Positions 41,510 to 49,963 of a stretch of 64,000 nucleotides of DNA are shown piece after piece. The notes beneath the pieces are model-generated. The model was not told the origin of the DNA. It did no database searches and was given only the letters and a program-made list of their open reading frames with translations. Made by a program: the position numbers and the translations under genes. The DNA is from Acidovorax sp. T1. GTDB taxonomy: Bacteria > Pseudomonadota > Gammaproteobacteria > Burkholderiales > Burkholderiaceae_C. Position 1 is the first letter of the stretch. Each line of letters starts with the position of its first letter. The stretch is from contig NZ_CP021648.1 of the NCBI RefSeq assembly GCF_002176815.1, positions 682,001 to 746,000 on the forward strand, in the 5' to 3' direction.

Positions 41510-41655
41510 GGGGGTTCCAGAAGGGTGGGCAGGGCGCAGGGGCCTTGCAGGGGCAAACGTTGGGCCAGCCTTCGCACAGCGTGGGGCAGGGCGGCCAAAC
41601 CCACGATTTTACCGGGCATAGGCCAGACGCAGCCTGGGGCCAGCGCAAGTGCTTT

Positions 41656-41661
41656 TATAAT
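41656..41661 (+). promoter_or_regulatory. -10 box of the ahcY operon promoter
   Basis: Perfect TATAAT. Predicted transcription start is at about 41668, which places the riboswitch at the very 5' end of the transcript. No good -35 box is visible. Confidence 0.65.
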
Positions 41662-41668
41662 CGCCGGC

Positions 41669-41745
41669 ATCCGAGGAGCGTTGCAGCGCCCCCAGCTACT
41701 GGCGGGGCGTGAGGCTCGGAGTCATCCAGCAACGACGCTCATCCA
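41669..41745 (+). ncRNA. S-adenosylhomocysteine (SAH) riboswitch
   Basis: CCGAGGAGCGTTGCAGC at 41671-41687 starts the conserved SAH-aptamer core. P1-type pairing CCGAG (41671-41675) with CTCGG (41715-41719) and the pseudoknot-type pairing GAGCG (41676-41680 region) with CGCTC (41736-41740), plus CAACGACGCTC, fit the known architecture. It directly precedes ahcY, the enzyme that removes SAH, as in other Burkholderiales. Bound SAH is expected to turn the operon on. Confidence 0.9.
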
Positions 41746-41815
41746 CTTATCGTGCGGTGAGCCTTTCGATTCTCCCCGCGTCAAGTGGCTTTTCAAACAT
41801 GCTTTGGAGCACACC

Positions 41816-43252
41816 ATGAACGCACGCGTCAACGCCCCCGTAAACACCGACTGCATCATTGCCGACATCGGCCTGGCCGAATGGGGCCGCAAAGAGATCC
41901 GCATCGCCGAGACCGAAATGCCCGGCCTGATGGCCATCCGCGAGGAATTCGCCGCCAAGCAGGCCCTCAAGGGTGCGCGCATCACGGGCTCGCTGCACAT
42001 GACGATCCAGACCGCCGTGCTGATCGAGACGCTGCAGGCCCTGGGCGCCCAAGTGCGCTGGGCATCGTGCAACATCTTCTCCACACAAGACCACGCTGCC
42101 GCCGCCATTGCCGCAGCCGGCACGCCCGTGTTCGCGATCAAGGGCGAAACCCTGGCCGAGTACTGGGACTACACCCACCGCATCTTTGACTTTGGCCCCG
42201 CCGGCAGCGAAGGCGAAGGCCCCAACCTGATTCTGGACGACGGCGGCGACGCCACGCTGCTGATGCACTTGGGCAAGCGCGCCGAAAAGGACGCCTCGCT
42301 GATCGCCAACCCCACCAGCGAAGAAGAAACCTGCCTGTTCGCCTCCATCAAAGCCAAGTTGGCCGTGGACCCGACCTGGTACAGCCGCAAGAGCGCACAG
42401 ATCATCGGCGTGACCGAAGAAACGACCACCGGCGTGCACCGCTTGAAGGAAATGTCGGCCAAGGGCAGCCTGATGTTCCGCGCCATCAACGTGAACGACT
42501 CGGTAACCAAGAGCAAGTTTGACAACCTGTACGGCTGCCGCGAGTCGCTGGTGGATGGCATCAAGCGCGCCACCGATGTGATGATCGCCGGCAAGGTGGC
42601 CGTGGTGGCGGGCTACGGCGACGTGGGCAAGGGCAGCGCCCAGGCCCTGCGCGCCCTGAGCGCCCAGGTGTGGGTGACCGAGATCGACCCGATCAACGCC
42701 CTGCAGGCCGCGATGGAAGGCTACAAGGTCGTGACCATGGAATATGCCGCTGACAAGGCCGATATTTTTGTGACCACCACGGGTAACCGTGACGTGATCA
42801 CCTTCGAGCACATGCAGGCCATGAAGGACCAGGCCATCGTCTGCAACATTGGCCACTTCGACAACGAAATCCAGGTGGCCAAGCTCGAAGCGCACTGCCA
42901 GTGGGAAGAGATCAAGCCCCAGGTGGACCATGTGATTTTTGCCGACGGCAAGCGCATCATCCTGCTGGCCAAGGGCCGCCTGGTGAACCTGGGTTGCGGC
43001 ACGGGCCACCCCAGCTTCGTGATGTCGTCGAGCTTTGCCAACCAGACCATCGCCCAGATCGAGCTGTTCACGCACAGCGATTTCTACGAAAACGGCAAGG
43101 TCTATGTGCTGCCCAAGCACCTTGACGAAAAGGTGGCGCGCCTGCACCTCAAGAAGGTGGGCGCCATGCTGACCGAGCTGAGCGACGAGCAGGCCGCCTA
43201 CATCGGCGTGCCAAAGCAAGGCCCTTACAAGCCTGACACCTACCGGTATTGA
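41816..43252 (+). CDS. ahcY: adenosylhomocysteinase
   Basis: A 478-residue NAD-dependent hydrolase that splits S-adenosylhomocysteine to adenosine and homocysteine. [16 protein letters not shown] and the [14 protein letters not shown] block mark the substrate domain. [16 protein letters not shown] is the NAD site and the C-terminal KPDTYRY tail closes the partner's cofactor pocket. ATG 41816 follows TTTGGAGC at normal distance. It heads an operon with tlyA and metF and is preceded by an SAH riboswitch, tying expression to the methyl cycle. Confidence 0.97.
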   Translation: MNARVNAPVNTDCIIADIGLAEWGRKEIRIAETEMPGLMAIREEFAAKQALKGARITGSLHMTIQTAVLIETLQALGAQVRWASCNIFSTQDHAAAAIAAAGTPVFAIKGETLAEYWDYTHRIFDFGPAGSEGEGPNLILDDGGDATLLMHLGKRAEKDASLIANPTSEEETCLFASIKAKLAVDPTWYSRKSAQIIGVTEETTTGVHRLKEMSAKGSLMFRAINVNDSVTKSKFDNLYGCRESLVDGIKRATDVMIAGKVAVVAGYGDVGKGSAQALRALSAQVWVTEIDPINALQAAMEGYKVVTMEYAADKADIFVTTTGNRDVITFEHMQAMKDQAIVCNIGHFDNEIQVAKLEAHCQWEEIKPQVDHVIFADGKRIILLAKGRLVNLGCGTGHPSFVMSSSFANQTIAQIELFTHSDFYENGKVYVLPKHLDEKVARLHLKKVGAMLTELSDEQAAYIGVPKQGPYKPDTYRY

Positions 43253-43276
43253 ACCGTGCTTGCTGCTGCCATGCTC

Positions 43277-43330
43277 CTGTTTTTGGAGCTGGTAGCGCAA
43301 GCGGTACAAGGGCTAGAGCTTGTTTTTATT
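43277..43330. repeat. Interspersed palindromic repeat, copy R10
   Basis: CTGTTTTTGGAGCTGGTAGCGCAAGCGGTACAAGGGCTAGAGCTTGTTTTTATTG layout. It lies between ahcY and tlyA, within the operon transcript. Confidence 0.6.
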
Positions 43331-43363
43331 GAAATGAATCGTCTGCTGACGAGAGAGTGACGC

Positions 43364-44362
43364 ATGCGCGCAGATGTTTTTTTGGTGGATGGAGGCCATG
43401 CGGCCACGCGCTCGCAGGCGCAGCGGCTGATTGCCTCGGGCGTGGAGTGGCGTCTGTCGCCGCTGGCGCCGTGGCAGAAGGTCGTCAAGAACGGTGATGA
43501 GATTCCGTCCGTGGCAGAGGTGCGGCTGCTCGACGATGCCGAGGCCAAGTACATCTCGCGCGGTGGGCTCAAGCTCGAAGGGGCGCTGCGGGCCACCGGC
43601 CTGTCGGTGGCGGGGCTGCGCTGCCTGGATGTGGGGCAGAGCACGGGCGGGTTCACCGATTGCCTGCTGCAGCACGGCGCCGTGCAGGTGATCGGCGTGG
43701 ACGTGGGCCACGGCCAGTTGCACGAACGGCTGCGCAGCGACGTGCGCGTGGTCTGCGTGGAGGGCGTGAATGCACGGTCGCTGACGGCGCAGGCCTTGCA
43801 GCAAGCGTGTGAACTGGCCCTGTCCGAAGTCATCGAGGTGGAAGAGGACAACGAGACCCAGCCCGAGGCGCCCTACAGCTGGATGCGCAATGGCGGGCAG
43901 GTGGACGAGGCATACGACGACAGCAACGACGCCAAGGACCAGGACATCGAGACCTTCAAGTCTGAGCGCGCCGCCCGTGCCAAGGCGCGCGAACAGGGCA
44001 CGCTGCCGGTGGAGCGCCGCCGCCGCGCCGAATGTGCTGATGTCGATATCACGCCGGTTTTTGACGTGGTGACGGGCGACCTGTCGTTCATCTCGCTCAC
44101 GCTGGTGCTGCCCGCGCTGGTGCCGTTGCTGGCGCCGGGCGGCAGCCTGCTCATGCTGGTCAAGCCGCAGTTCGAGTTGCAGCCCGGCCAGGTGGGCAAG
44201 GGCGGCATCGTGCGCGATGCGGCGCTTTATGCAGTGGTCGAGCAGCGCATCCGCGACTGCTGCGCCGAGCTGGGCCTGCAGGTGCAAGCCTGGCTGGACA
44301 GCCCCATCAGCGGCGGCGACGGCAACCACGAGTTTTTTGTTTTTGCGAGGAGGGGCGCATGA
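43364..44362 (+). CDS. tlyA: TlyA-family RNA 2'-O-methyltransferase / hemolysin-A-like protein
   Basis: A 332-residue protein. An N-terminal S4 domain (RADVFLVDGGHAATRSQAQRLI) binds RNA, and an FtsJ-like methyltransferase fold carries the SAM motif LDVGQSTGGFTD (residues 88-99), Lys70 in SRGGLKL, Asp239 in TGDLSF and the Lys in LVKPQFE, consistent with the K-D-K-E tetrad. Usual TlyA proteins are about 250-270 residues. The excess is an acidic, charged insertion at about 150-225 (EVEEDNETQPE...DDSNDAKDQD) before the second half of the fold. The metF ATG overlaps its stop (ATGA). It uses SAM and releases SAH, which fits the ahcY operon. Confidence 0.88.
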   Translation: MRADVFLVDGGHAATRSQAQRLIASGVEWRLSPLAPWQKVVKNGDEIPSVAEVRLLDDAEAKYISRGGLKLEGALRATGLSVAGLRCLDVGQSTGGFTDCLLQHGAVQVIGVDVGHGQLHERLRSDVRVVCVEGVNARSLTAQALQQACELALSEVIEVEEDNETQPEAPYSWMRNGGQVDEAYDDSNDAKDQDIETFKSERAARAKAREQGTLPVERRRRAECADVDITPVFDVVTGDLSFISLTLVLPALVPLLAPGGSLLMLVKPQFELQPGQVGKGGIVRDAALYAVVEQRIRDCCAELGLQVQAWLDSPISGGDGNHEFFVFARRGA

Positions 44363-45210
44363 CCGCGGCCAACGCACCAGCCACCGGTTTGCCGGTGAGT
44401 TTTGAATTCTTTCCGCCCAAGACGCCCGAGGGCGCGGGCAAGCTGCGCGCCGTGCGCCAGCAGCTGTATGCGCAGCGGCCCGAGTTCTGCTCGGTCACCT
44501 ACGGTGCGGGCGGTTCCACGCAAGAGGGCACCTTCGGCACCGTGCAGGAGATCCTGGCCGAGGGCGTGAGCGCGGCCTCGCACTTCTCGTGCGTGGGCGC
44601 CACGCGCGAGTCGGTGCGTGAGCAGCTGGCCACGCTCAAGGCCATGGGCGTCAAGCGCCTGGTGGCCCTGCGCGGCGATTTGCCCAGCGGCTATGGCATG
44701 GGGGGCGAGTTCCACTACGCCAGTGACCTGGTGGCCTTCATCCGGGCCGAGACGGGGCGCGATTTCCACATCGAGGTGGCCGCCTATCCCGAGGTGCATC
44801 CCCAGGCCAAGTCGGCCGATGCCGACCTGCAGGCCTTTGCCGCCAAGGTGCGGGCCGGGGCCGATTCGGCCATCACGCAGTATTTCTTCAATGCCGATGC
44901 GTATGAGCGCTTTGTGGACGATGTGCGCCGCCTGGGGCTGGATGTGCCCGTGGTGCCCGGCATCATGCCCATCATGGGCTCATCGCAACTGATGCGGTTT
45001 TCCGACGCCTGCGGCGCCGAGATTCCGCGCTGGATCCGGCTGCGCCTGCAGGGCTTTGGCGACGATACGGCGTCGATCCGGGCCTTTGGCCTGGATGTGG
45101 TGACTTCGCTGTGCGAGCAACTGCGCCAGCGCGGCGTGCCGGGCCTGCACTTCTACACCATGAATCAGAGTGCAACCACGCTGGAGTTGTGCCGGCGCCT
45201 CGGTTTGTAA
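44359..45210 (+). CDS. metF: 5,10-methylenetetrahydrofolate reductase
   Basis: A 283-residue FAD TIM-barrel enzyme that makes 5-methyl-THF for methionine synthesis. PVSFEFFPPKTPEG carries the conserved active-site Glu. SVTYGAGGSTQEGT, LVALRGDLPS, EVAAYPEVHPQA and QYFFNADAY are standard MetF segments, and the C-terminal GLHFYTMNQSATT completes the barrel. Length is typical. It is translationally coupled to tlyA and shares the SAH riboswitch operon. Confidence 0.96.
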   Translation: MTAANAPATGLPVSFEFFPPKTPEGAGKLRAVRQQLYAQRPEFCSVTYGAGGSTQEGTFGTVQEILAEGVSAASHFSCVGATRESVREQLATLKAMGVKRLVALRGDLPSGYGMGGEFHYASDLVAFIRAETGRDFHIEVAAYPEVHPQAKSADADLQAFAAKVRAGADSAITQYFFNADAYERFVDDVRRLGLDVPVVPGIMPIMGSSQLMRFSDACGAEIPRWIRLRLQGFGDDTASIRAFGLDVVTSLCEQLRQRGVPGLHFYTMNQSATTLELCRRLGL

Positions 45211-45325
45211 TGGGGCGCCTGGTGGCTTGGGCGTCGGGGGGCGGGTTGCGTTGTCGCTGGAGAAGGTGGATGCAATTGTTACCTCGCGGTGGGTGTGTTT
45301 GTTTTTTTTCTGGAAGAGGTGATGG

Positions 45326-46006
45326 ATGCAACTGTCTGACCGGATACGGCGCTGGCGCGACCTGTTGGGCCCGGGGGTTGTTGCATGTGTTCTGGCGGCC
45401 TGTGCACCGATGCCGGTGCCAGAGAAGGTGGCTCGCGAAGCGGCCCCCTTGGTGGCCACTGAGGCCCCCCCCGAGGCGTCGGCCGAGCCTCGCAATGCTT
45501 GCGAGCTGGCCCAGCAGCGTGGCGCGCCCCGCTCGCGGTTTTGTGCGCCCTTGGCGGATAAGCCGGGCGAGCGGCTCCCCAAGGCCGCGTTGCCCGAGCC
45601 GGTTCGCAGCGATGCCGCCCGGCGCGGTGCCGCCGGCGCGGTGCCTCCAGAATCCCCGGTGGAATCCGTGCGCGAGAGCGACCAGCAGGGCCTGGCCTCG
45701 TGGTACGGCCCGCGCTTTCATGGCCGGCGCACGGCCAGTGGCGAGATCTTCAACCGCCGCGATTTCACCGCCGCGCACCGCACCCTGCCTTTTGGCACCC
45801 GGGTGTGCGTGCGCAGCCAGCTCACCGGCCGCGCCGTGGTGGTGCGCATCAACGACCGCGGCCCGTTTGCCATGAACCGCGTGATTGATGTGAGCCAGGC
45901 CGCCGCCCAGGAACTGGGCATGCAGGGCCTGGGCATCAAGCCCGTGGAACTGTGGCTGCTGGAGGAAGGCGAGGGCGACTGTCCCCAGTCGGTGTCGGCG
46001 CCGTAG
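45326..46006 (+). CDS. rlpA: RlpA-family septal ring lipoprotein
   Basis: A 226-residue lipoprotein. The lipobox LAAC places the lipidated Cys at residue 26, after the hydrophobic segment GPGVVACVLAA. A Pro/Ala-rich linker (30-120) leads to a double-psi beta-barrel domain: GLASWYGPRFHGRRTASGEIFN, TLPFGTRVCVRS, VVVRINDRGPF with the conserved Asp, and RVIDVSQAAAQELG. RlpA acts on denuded glycan strands at division sites. No SPOR domain is present, so it is a short version. A GGAAGAGG site precedes the ATG. A composite terminator follows. Confidence 0.9.
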   Translation: MQLSDRIRRWRDLLGPGVVACVLAACAPMPVPEKVAREAAPLVATEAPPEASAEPRNACELAQQRGAPRSRFCAPLADKPGERLPKAALPEPVRSDAARRGAAGAVPPESPVESVRESDQQGLASWYGPRFHGRRTASGEIFNRRDFTAAHRTLPFGTRVCVRSQLTGRAVVVRINDRGPFAMNRVIDVSQAAAQELGMQGLGIKPVELWLLEEGEGDCPQSVSAP

Positions 46007-46031
46007 CGCCGTAGCGCCTTGACCGTACAAG

Positions 46032-46080
46032 AACCGCTGCCAACCCGCCCTCTGCCCCGGTCAGGCGGGGGCGCGGTTTT
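46032..46080 (+). terminator. Composite hairpin terminator after rlpA
   Basis: AACCGC/GCGGTT outer stem (46032-46037, 46073-46078) encloses CCCGCC/GGCGGG and ends in TTTT. It touches the stop codon of the convergent rlmJ. Confidence 0.65.
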
Positions 46081-46967
46081 CAGCCGCCCGATTCGAGCGT
46101 GTGGGTGGCGTGCTTGTCTTGCGCCAGCAGTTCCACCATCTGGGGCAGTGCCGTCTTCAAGGCGGCCTTGAGGGTGAAGGGCGGGTTGATTAAAAACATG
46201 CCGCTGGCGGGCAGGCCGGGGCGCTTGACTTCGCCCTCCGCAGTCTCGGTGAGCTTGCTGGACTTCACGGTCAGCGTGGCGTGCAGCCAGCTCTTGCCCG
46301 CCTTGGTGGCCAGGGTTTTGAGGCGGCGCGGCAGATCATGCGCTTCGGGGCGCGGAATGATGGGGTACCAGACGGCATAGGTGCCGGTGGCAAAGCGCTT
46401 GAGCGAATCGGCCGCCATGTCCAGCACCTTGGCATAGTCGCTCTTCATTTCATAGCTGGGATCGCACAGCACCAAAGCGCGGCGGGCTGGTGGGGGCAAA
46501 AATTTGCGGATGCCTTCAAACCCGTCTTCGTGCAGCACGGCCACTTGCCGGCCGGCTTCCAGCTGCGCCACGTTGCCGGCCAGCGCGCGCAGGTCGGTCG
46601 GGTGCAGTTCAAACAGCTTGAGCTTGTCGTGGTCGCGCAGTAGCCGCTGGATGATGAAGGGCGAGCCGGGGTACACCTTGGTGGTGGCGCCCTGGTTGAA
46701 GGCCTTCACCATGTCCACATAGGCCTGCAGCGCGGGCGTGAGGGCGGCAATGCCGGGTGCCGTGAGGCGCAAGATGCCGTCCCCCGCCTCGCCGCTGGTG
46801 CTGGCGTAGTCGCCATCGAGCCGGTACAGGCCCGCGCCCGCATGGGTGTCGAGCACGGTGAGGGCCGCGTCTTTTTCGGTGAGGTGTTGCAAGGTGGCAA
46901 TCAGCACGGTGTGCTTGAGCACATCGGCGTGGTTGCCCGCATGAAAGGCGTGGCGATAACTGAACAT
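46080..46967 (-). CDS. rlmJ: 23S rRNA (adenine-2030-N6)-methyltransferase
   Basis: A 295-residue protein of the RlmJ family, which methylates A2030 of 23S rRNA. It starts MFSYRHAFHAGNHADVLKHTVL, the unmistakable RlmJ N-terminus, followed by the SAM-site region LDTHAGAGLY and the catalytic motif as LCDPSYE, where the usual form is DPPY(E). Further conserved segments are TYAVWYPII and SGMFLINPP. ATG 46967 is chosen because upstream in-frame residues are not conserved. It is divergent from rplM. The Pro-to-Ser change in the motif is noted as a variant. Confidence 0.93.
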   Translation of the reverse strand: MFSYRHAFHAGNHADVLKHTVLIATLQHLTEKDAALTVLDTHAGAGLYRLDGDYASTSGEAGDGILRLTAPGIAALTPALQAYVDMVKAFNQGATTKVYPGSPFIIQRLLRDHDKLKLFELHPTDLRALAGNVAQLEAGRQVAVLHEDGFEGIRKFLPPPARRALVLCDPSYEMKSDYAKVLDMAADSLKRFATGTYAVWYPIIPRPEAHDLPRRLKTLATKAGKSWLHATLTVKSSKLTETAEGEVKRPGLPASGMFLINPPFTLKAALKTALPQMVELLAQDKHATHTLESGG

Positions 46968-47362
46968 GGCGCAATGGTAACGACTTGGGTAACGACTGGG
47001 CCCCAGGCCGTTAGGGGGGGCGCCTTGCATGCAACGCAGGGTTGCGGTGGAAAACCTTGCTGAGGGCTCGCCCATTGTGCATCTTCGCTGAGGACGAAAG
47101 CCGGGATTGGCCGGGCGTCCGCAGGACCCAGCGGCCCAGCGGCGGCACCAGGCCCAGGCAGCGCCGACGGAGGCGAAGCGGACGCAGAAGCCTGTTTCAG
47201 GCGGGTTGCTTGCCTAAAAAGCGCGCAGCTTCGTATAATGGCAGGCTTCGCAGCGATTTAGTGGTCCCGCGGCGAAGATTCAACCCCACCTAAGAGGCTT
47301 CCGAAAGAGAAGCACCGACCGTGGAAAAGGACCCGCCAAACCCTCTTCATAAGAGAAAACTC
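46968..47362. other. 395-bp divergent region, rlmJ / rplM
   Basis: No gene seen. It holds the rplM promoter (47210-47239) and a leader of about 115 bases with a small hairpin GCTTC (47297-47301) / GAAGC (47309-47313). This leader could be a ribosomal-protein autoregulation site, but that is not shown. Confidence 0.5.
47210..47239 (+). promoter_or_regulatory. Promoter of rplM-rpsI
   Basis: TTGCCT (47210-47215), 18-bp spacer, perfect TATAAT (47234-47239). Transcription start is near 47246. Confidence 0.75.
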
Positions 47363-47794
47363 ATGACTACTACTTTCAGCGCAAAGCCCGCTGAGGTCGT
47401 GCACGAGTGGTTTGTGATTGACGCGACCGACAAGGTCCTCGGACGAGTAGCCAGCGAAGTTGCTCTCCGTTTGCGCGGCAAACACAAGGCCATTTACACG
47501 CCTCACGTCGACACCGGTGACTTCATCGTCATCATCAACGCCGCCCAGCTCAAGGTCACCGGCACCAAGTCCCTGGACAAGGTGTACTACCGCCACTCGG
47601 GTTATCCCGGCGGTATCACGGCCACGAACTTCCGCGACATGCAAGCCAAGCACCCCGGCCGCGCGCTGGAAAAGGCTGTCAAGGGCATGCTGCCCAAGGG
47701 CCCCCTTGGCTACGCGATGATCAAGAAACTCAAGGTGTACGGTGGTGCTGAGCATCCCCACACCGCCCAGCAGCCCAAAGCGCTGGAAATCTAA
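47363..47794 (+). CDS. rplM: 50S ribosomal protein L13
   Basis: A 143-residue protein with L13 features: [51 protein letters not shown], and the C-terminal [18 protein letters not shown] followed by HPHTAQQP. It is a primary 23S rRNA-binding protein. ATG 47363 gives the standard N-terminus and AAGAGA lies upstream. The rpsI gene follows after 11 bases, the universal L13-S9 operon. Confidence 0.98.
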   Translation: MTTTFSAKPAEVVHEWFVIDATDKVLGRVASEVALRLRGKHKAIYTPHVDTGDFIVIINAAQLKVTGTKSLDKVYYRHSGYPGGITATNFRDMQAKHPGRALEKAVKGMLPKGPLGYAMIKKLKVYGGAEHPHTAQQPKALEI

Positions 47795-47805
47795 GGAGCC
47801 TTGAG

Positions 47806-48198
47806 ATGATTGGTGAATGGAACAATGGCACCGGCCGTCGCAAGTCCAGCGTCGCCCGCGTGTTTCTGAAAAAAGGCTCCGGCAAGATCACGGTGAACGG
47901 CAAGGACATCCAGTCCTATTTCGGCCGCGAAACCTCGATCATGATTGCCAAGCAACCCCTCATGTTGACCAACCACGCCGAAACCTTCGACGTGATGATC
48001 AACGTGCACGGTGGTGGTGAATCCGGCCAGGCCGGCGCCGCCCGCCACGGCATCACCCGCGCCCTGATCGACTACGACGCGACGCTCAAGCCCGTCCTGA
48101 GCCAGGCCGGCTTCGTGACGCGTGACGCCCGCGAAGTGGAGCGTAAGAAGGTCGGTCTGCACTCTGCACGCCGCGCCAAGCAGTTCTCGAAGCGTTAA
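47806..48198 (+). CDS. rpsI: 30S ribosomal protein S9
   Basis: A 130-residue protein: [47 protein letters not shown], and the basic C-terminus [18 protein letters not shown] whose last residues reach the ribosomal P site. AAGGAG precedes the ATG. It is translated from the rplM transcript, with a terminator 20 bases after the stop. Confidence 0.98.
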   Translation: MIGEWNNGTGRRKSSVARVFLKKGSGKITVNGKDIQSYFGRETSIMIAKQPLMLTNHAETFDVMINVHGGGESGQAGAARHGITRALIDYDATLKPVLSQAGFVTRDAREVERKKVGLHSARRAKQFSKR

Positions 48199-48218
48199 TC
48201 CGCTTTTCCTGCTGCCAG

Positions 48219-48259
48219 CAAAGCCGCACTGGGTTCGCCTGGAGCGGCTTTGTTGTTTT
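48219..48259 (+). terminator. Rho-independent terminator of rplM-rpsI
   Basis: AAAGCCGC (48220-48227) / GCGGCTTT (48244-48251) stem followed by GTTGTTTT. Confidence 0.85.
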
Positions 48260-48413
48260 GGGCGGGCGGAGACGGCCCTTGGTGATGCCGTGCGTCATGC
48301 TGTGTGAAGTGGGCAATGCCCCTATCGCCCTTGCGTCCAATGCGCCGGGTGGCGCAATGGCCGAGCGTTTTACCTTACTATTGCATCCAAATATTGAACC
48401 TCGGAGTCTCCCC

Positions 48414-48779
48414 ATGAGCGCAGTTGCCGAAAACATCCAGACCGAAATGCCCACCCCCATCGTGTTCACCGACAGCGCGGCGGCCAAGGTGGCGGATCTG
48501 ATCGCTGAAGAGGGCAATCCCGACTTGAAGCTGCGCGTTTTCGTGCAGGGTGGCGGTTGCTCGGGCTTCCAGTACGGCTTCACCTTTGACGAAATCACCA
48601 ACGAAGACGACACCACCATGACCAAGAATGGTGTTTCGCTGCTGATTGACGCCATGAGCTACCAGTACCTGCTGGGCGCCGAGATCGACTACAAGGAAGA
48701 CCTGCAAGGCGCCCAGTTCGTGATCAAGAACCCGAACGCCACCAGCACCTGCGGCTGCGGTTCCAGCTTCTCGGCCTGA
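48414..48779 (+). CDS. erpA: iron-sulfur cluster insertion protein
   Basis: A 121-residue A-type carrier (HesB/IscA fold). The three cluster-binding cysteines are Cys49 in [12 protein letters not shown] and Cys113/Cys115 in TCGCGSSF. ErpA delivers Fe-S clusters to apo-proteins. ATG 48414 starts [14 protein letters not shown] lies upstream at normal distance, and a longer in-frame start would add 52 unconserved residues. The location between rpsI and anmK is typical of this bacterial group. Confidence 0.95.
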   Translation: MSAVAENIQTEMPTPIVFTDSAAAKVADLIAEEGNPDLKLRVFVQGGGCSGFQYGFTFDEITNEDDTTMTKNGVSLLIDAMSYQYLLGAEIDYKEDLQGAQFVIKNPNATSTCGCGSSFSA

Positions 48780-48815
48780 TCTGCCAGTCGGTTTCCTCTC
48801 TTCTTCTCTTCTTTC

Positions 48816-49940
48816 TCAGGCCGGGTAGACGGCCCCCAGAACACGGGCGCCTTGGGCGCCCGTGACGCTTTGGCGGCTGCCAGTTTGCCCCCGTACCGTC
48901 TGGCGAGCCAGCCAGGCAAAGGCGGCGGCCTCCACTTGCAGCGCGGGCAGGCCCAGGGCATCGGTCGGCAGCACCGATGCGCCCGGGAGCAAGGCCTGCA
49001 GGCGCTGCATCAGGTGCGTATTCAAGGCGCCGCCACCGCACACGGCGAGTAACTTGCTATTTTTTCCATAGCTTGATGCGCTTGTTGCACAAGCGCTGGC
49101 GGTCAATTCGGTCAATGTGGCTTGCACATCCACGGGCCGGGCTCCGGCGTGTGCCGCGAGCGCGCCCGCCAGCCAGGCCGGGTTGAACAGATCGCGCCCG
49201 GTGCTTTTGGGTGGTGGCTGGCGCAGAAAGGGTTCTTGCAGCAGTGTGGCCAGCAGGTCGGGCAGCACCCGGCCCTGGGTGGCCCAGGCACCATGGTTGT
49301 CAAACGCCTGGCCGGTGTGCAACTGGCACCAGTAATCCATGAGTGCATTGCCTGGGCCGCAATCAAACCCCTGCACGTTGCCATCGGCGCCCAGCACGCT
49401 GAGGTTGGAGATGCCGCCGATATTGAGCACCAGCACCGTCTCGTCCGTACGGCCAAACACCCCTTGGTGGAAGGCTGGCACCAGCGGGGCGCCCTGGCCG
49501 CCCGCAGCCACATCGCGGCTGCGGAAATCGGCCACCACGGCGATGCCTGTGCGCTCGGCCAGCAGGGAGGGGTTGTTCAGCTGCAGGGTGTAGCCCGTGC
49601 CGTCGAACTCCTGGGGGCGGTGGCGCACGGTTTGCCCATGGGCGCCAATGGCGCGCACGGCGCTGGCGCAGGTGCCCGTGCGCTCCAGCAGGCGGTGCAC
49701 AACGTCGGCATAGGCCCGCGCCAGCGCATTGCCCGCAAGGGCCGCGCGGTGCAGTTCGTTGGGGCCAGGGGTGTTGAGGGCGAGCAGTTCTGCTCTTAAA
49801 TCAGGAGCTAGCGGCGCTGACACATGGCCCACAACGGCCATTTTTTCTTGCGAAAAATCGGCCAGAACGCCATCGATGCCGTCGAGCGAGGTGCCCGACA
49901 TGAGGCCGATGTACAAGCCGGGTATCTCCTGCAACTGCAC
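48816..49940 (-). CDS. anmK: anhydro-N-acetylmuramic acid kinase
   Basis: A 374-residue sugar kinase that phosphorylates 1,6-anhydro-MurNAc during peptidoglycan recycling. The phosphate loop is GLMSGTSLDGIDGV near the N-terminus. Other family segments are IGAHGQTVRHRP, VVADFRSRDVAAGGQGAPLVPAFHQ (with the catalytic Asp), LNIGGISNLS, DCGPGNALMD and AVCGGGALN. The start codon is GTG, 23 bases after the M23 peptidase stop. Residues about 277-295 (TASACATSASSYGKNSKLL region) come from repeat copy R11 just before the AVCGGG strand. Confidence 0.94.
   Translation of the reverse strand: MQLQEIPGLYIGLMSGTSLDGIDGVLADFSQEKMAVVGHVSAPLAPDLRAELLALNTPGPNELHRAALAGNALARAYADVVHRLLERTGTCASAVRAIGAHGQTVRHRPQEFDGTGYTLQLNNPSLLAERTGIAVVADFRSRDVAAGGQGAPLVPAFHQGVFGRTDETVLVLNIGGISNLSVLGADGNVQGFDCGPGNALMDYWCQLHTGQAFDNHGAWATQGRVLPDLLATLLQEPFLRQPPPKSTGRDLFNPAWLAGALAAHAGARPVDVQATLTELTASACATSASSYGKNSKLLAVCGGGALNTHLMQRLQALLPGASVLPTDALGLPALQVEAAAFAWLARQTVRGQTGSRQSVTGAQGARVLGAVYPA
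49056..49110. repeat. Interspersed repeat copy R11 inside anmK
   Basis: TGCTATTTTTTCCATAGCTTGATGCGCTTGTTGCACAAGCGCTGGCGGTCAATTC layout. The GCGCTTGT/ACAAGCGC core is a perfect hairpin. It is in frame on the minus strand. Confidence 0.75.
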
Positions 49941-49963
49941 CAGAACGGCGTGCCGGCTGCGGC

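Larger units (their letters stand above)
41510..41815. other. 306-bp divergent region, prfC / ahcY
   Basis: The left 140 bases show no gene or clear site. The right half holds the ahcY promoter -10 box, an SAH riboswitch and about 70 bases of leader before ahcY, annotated separately. Confidence 0.7.

Noticed and set aside
49786..49860. Possible extra repeat copy in anmK (GGAGCTAGCGGCGCTG...)
   Set aside because: The encoded residues MAVVGHVSAPLAPDLRAELLAL look like normal AnmK sequence and only a short core matches, so chance is likelier.
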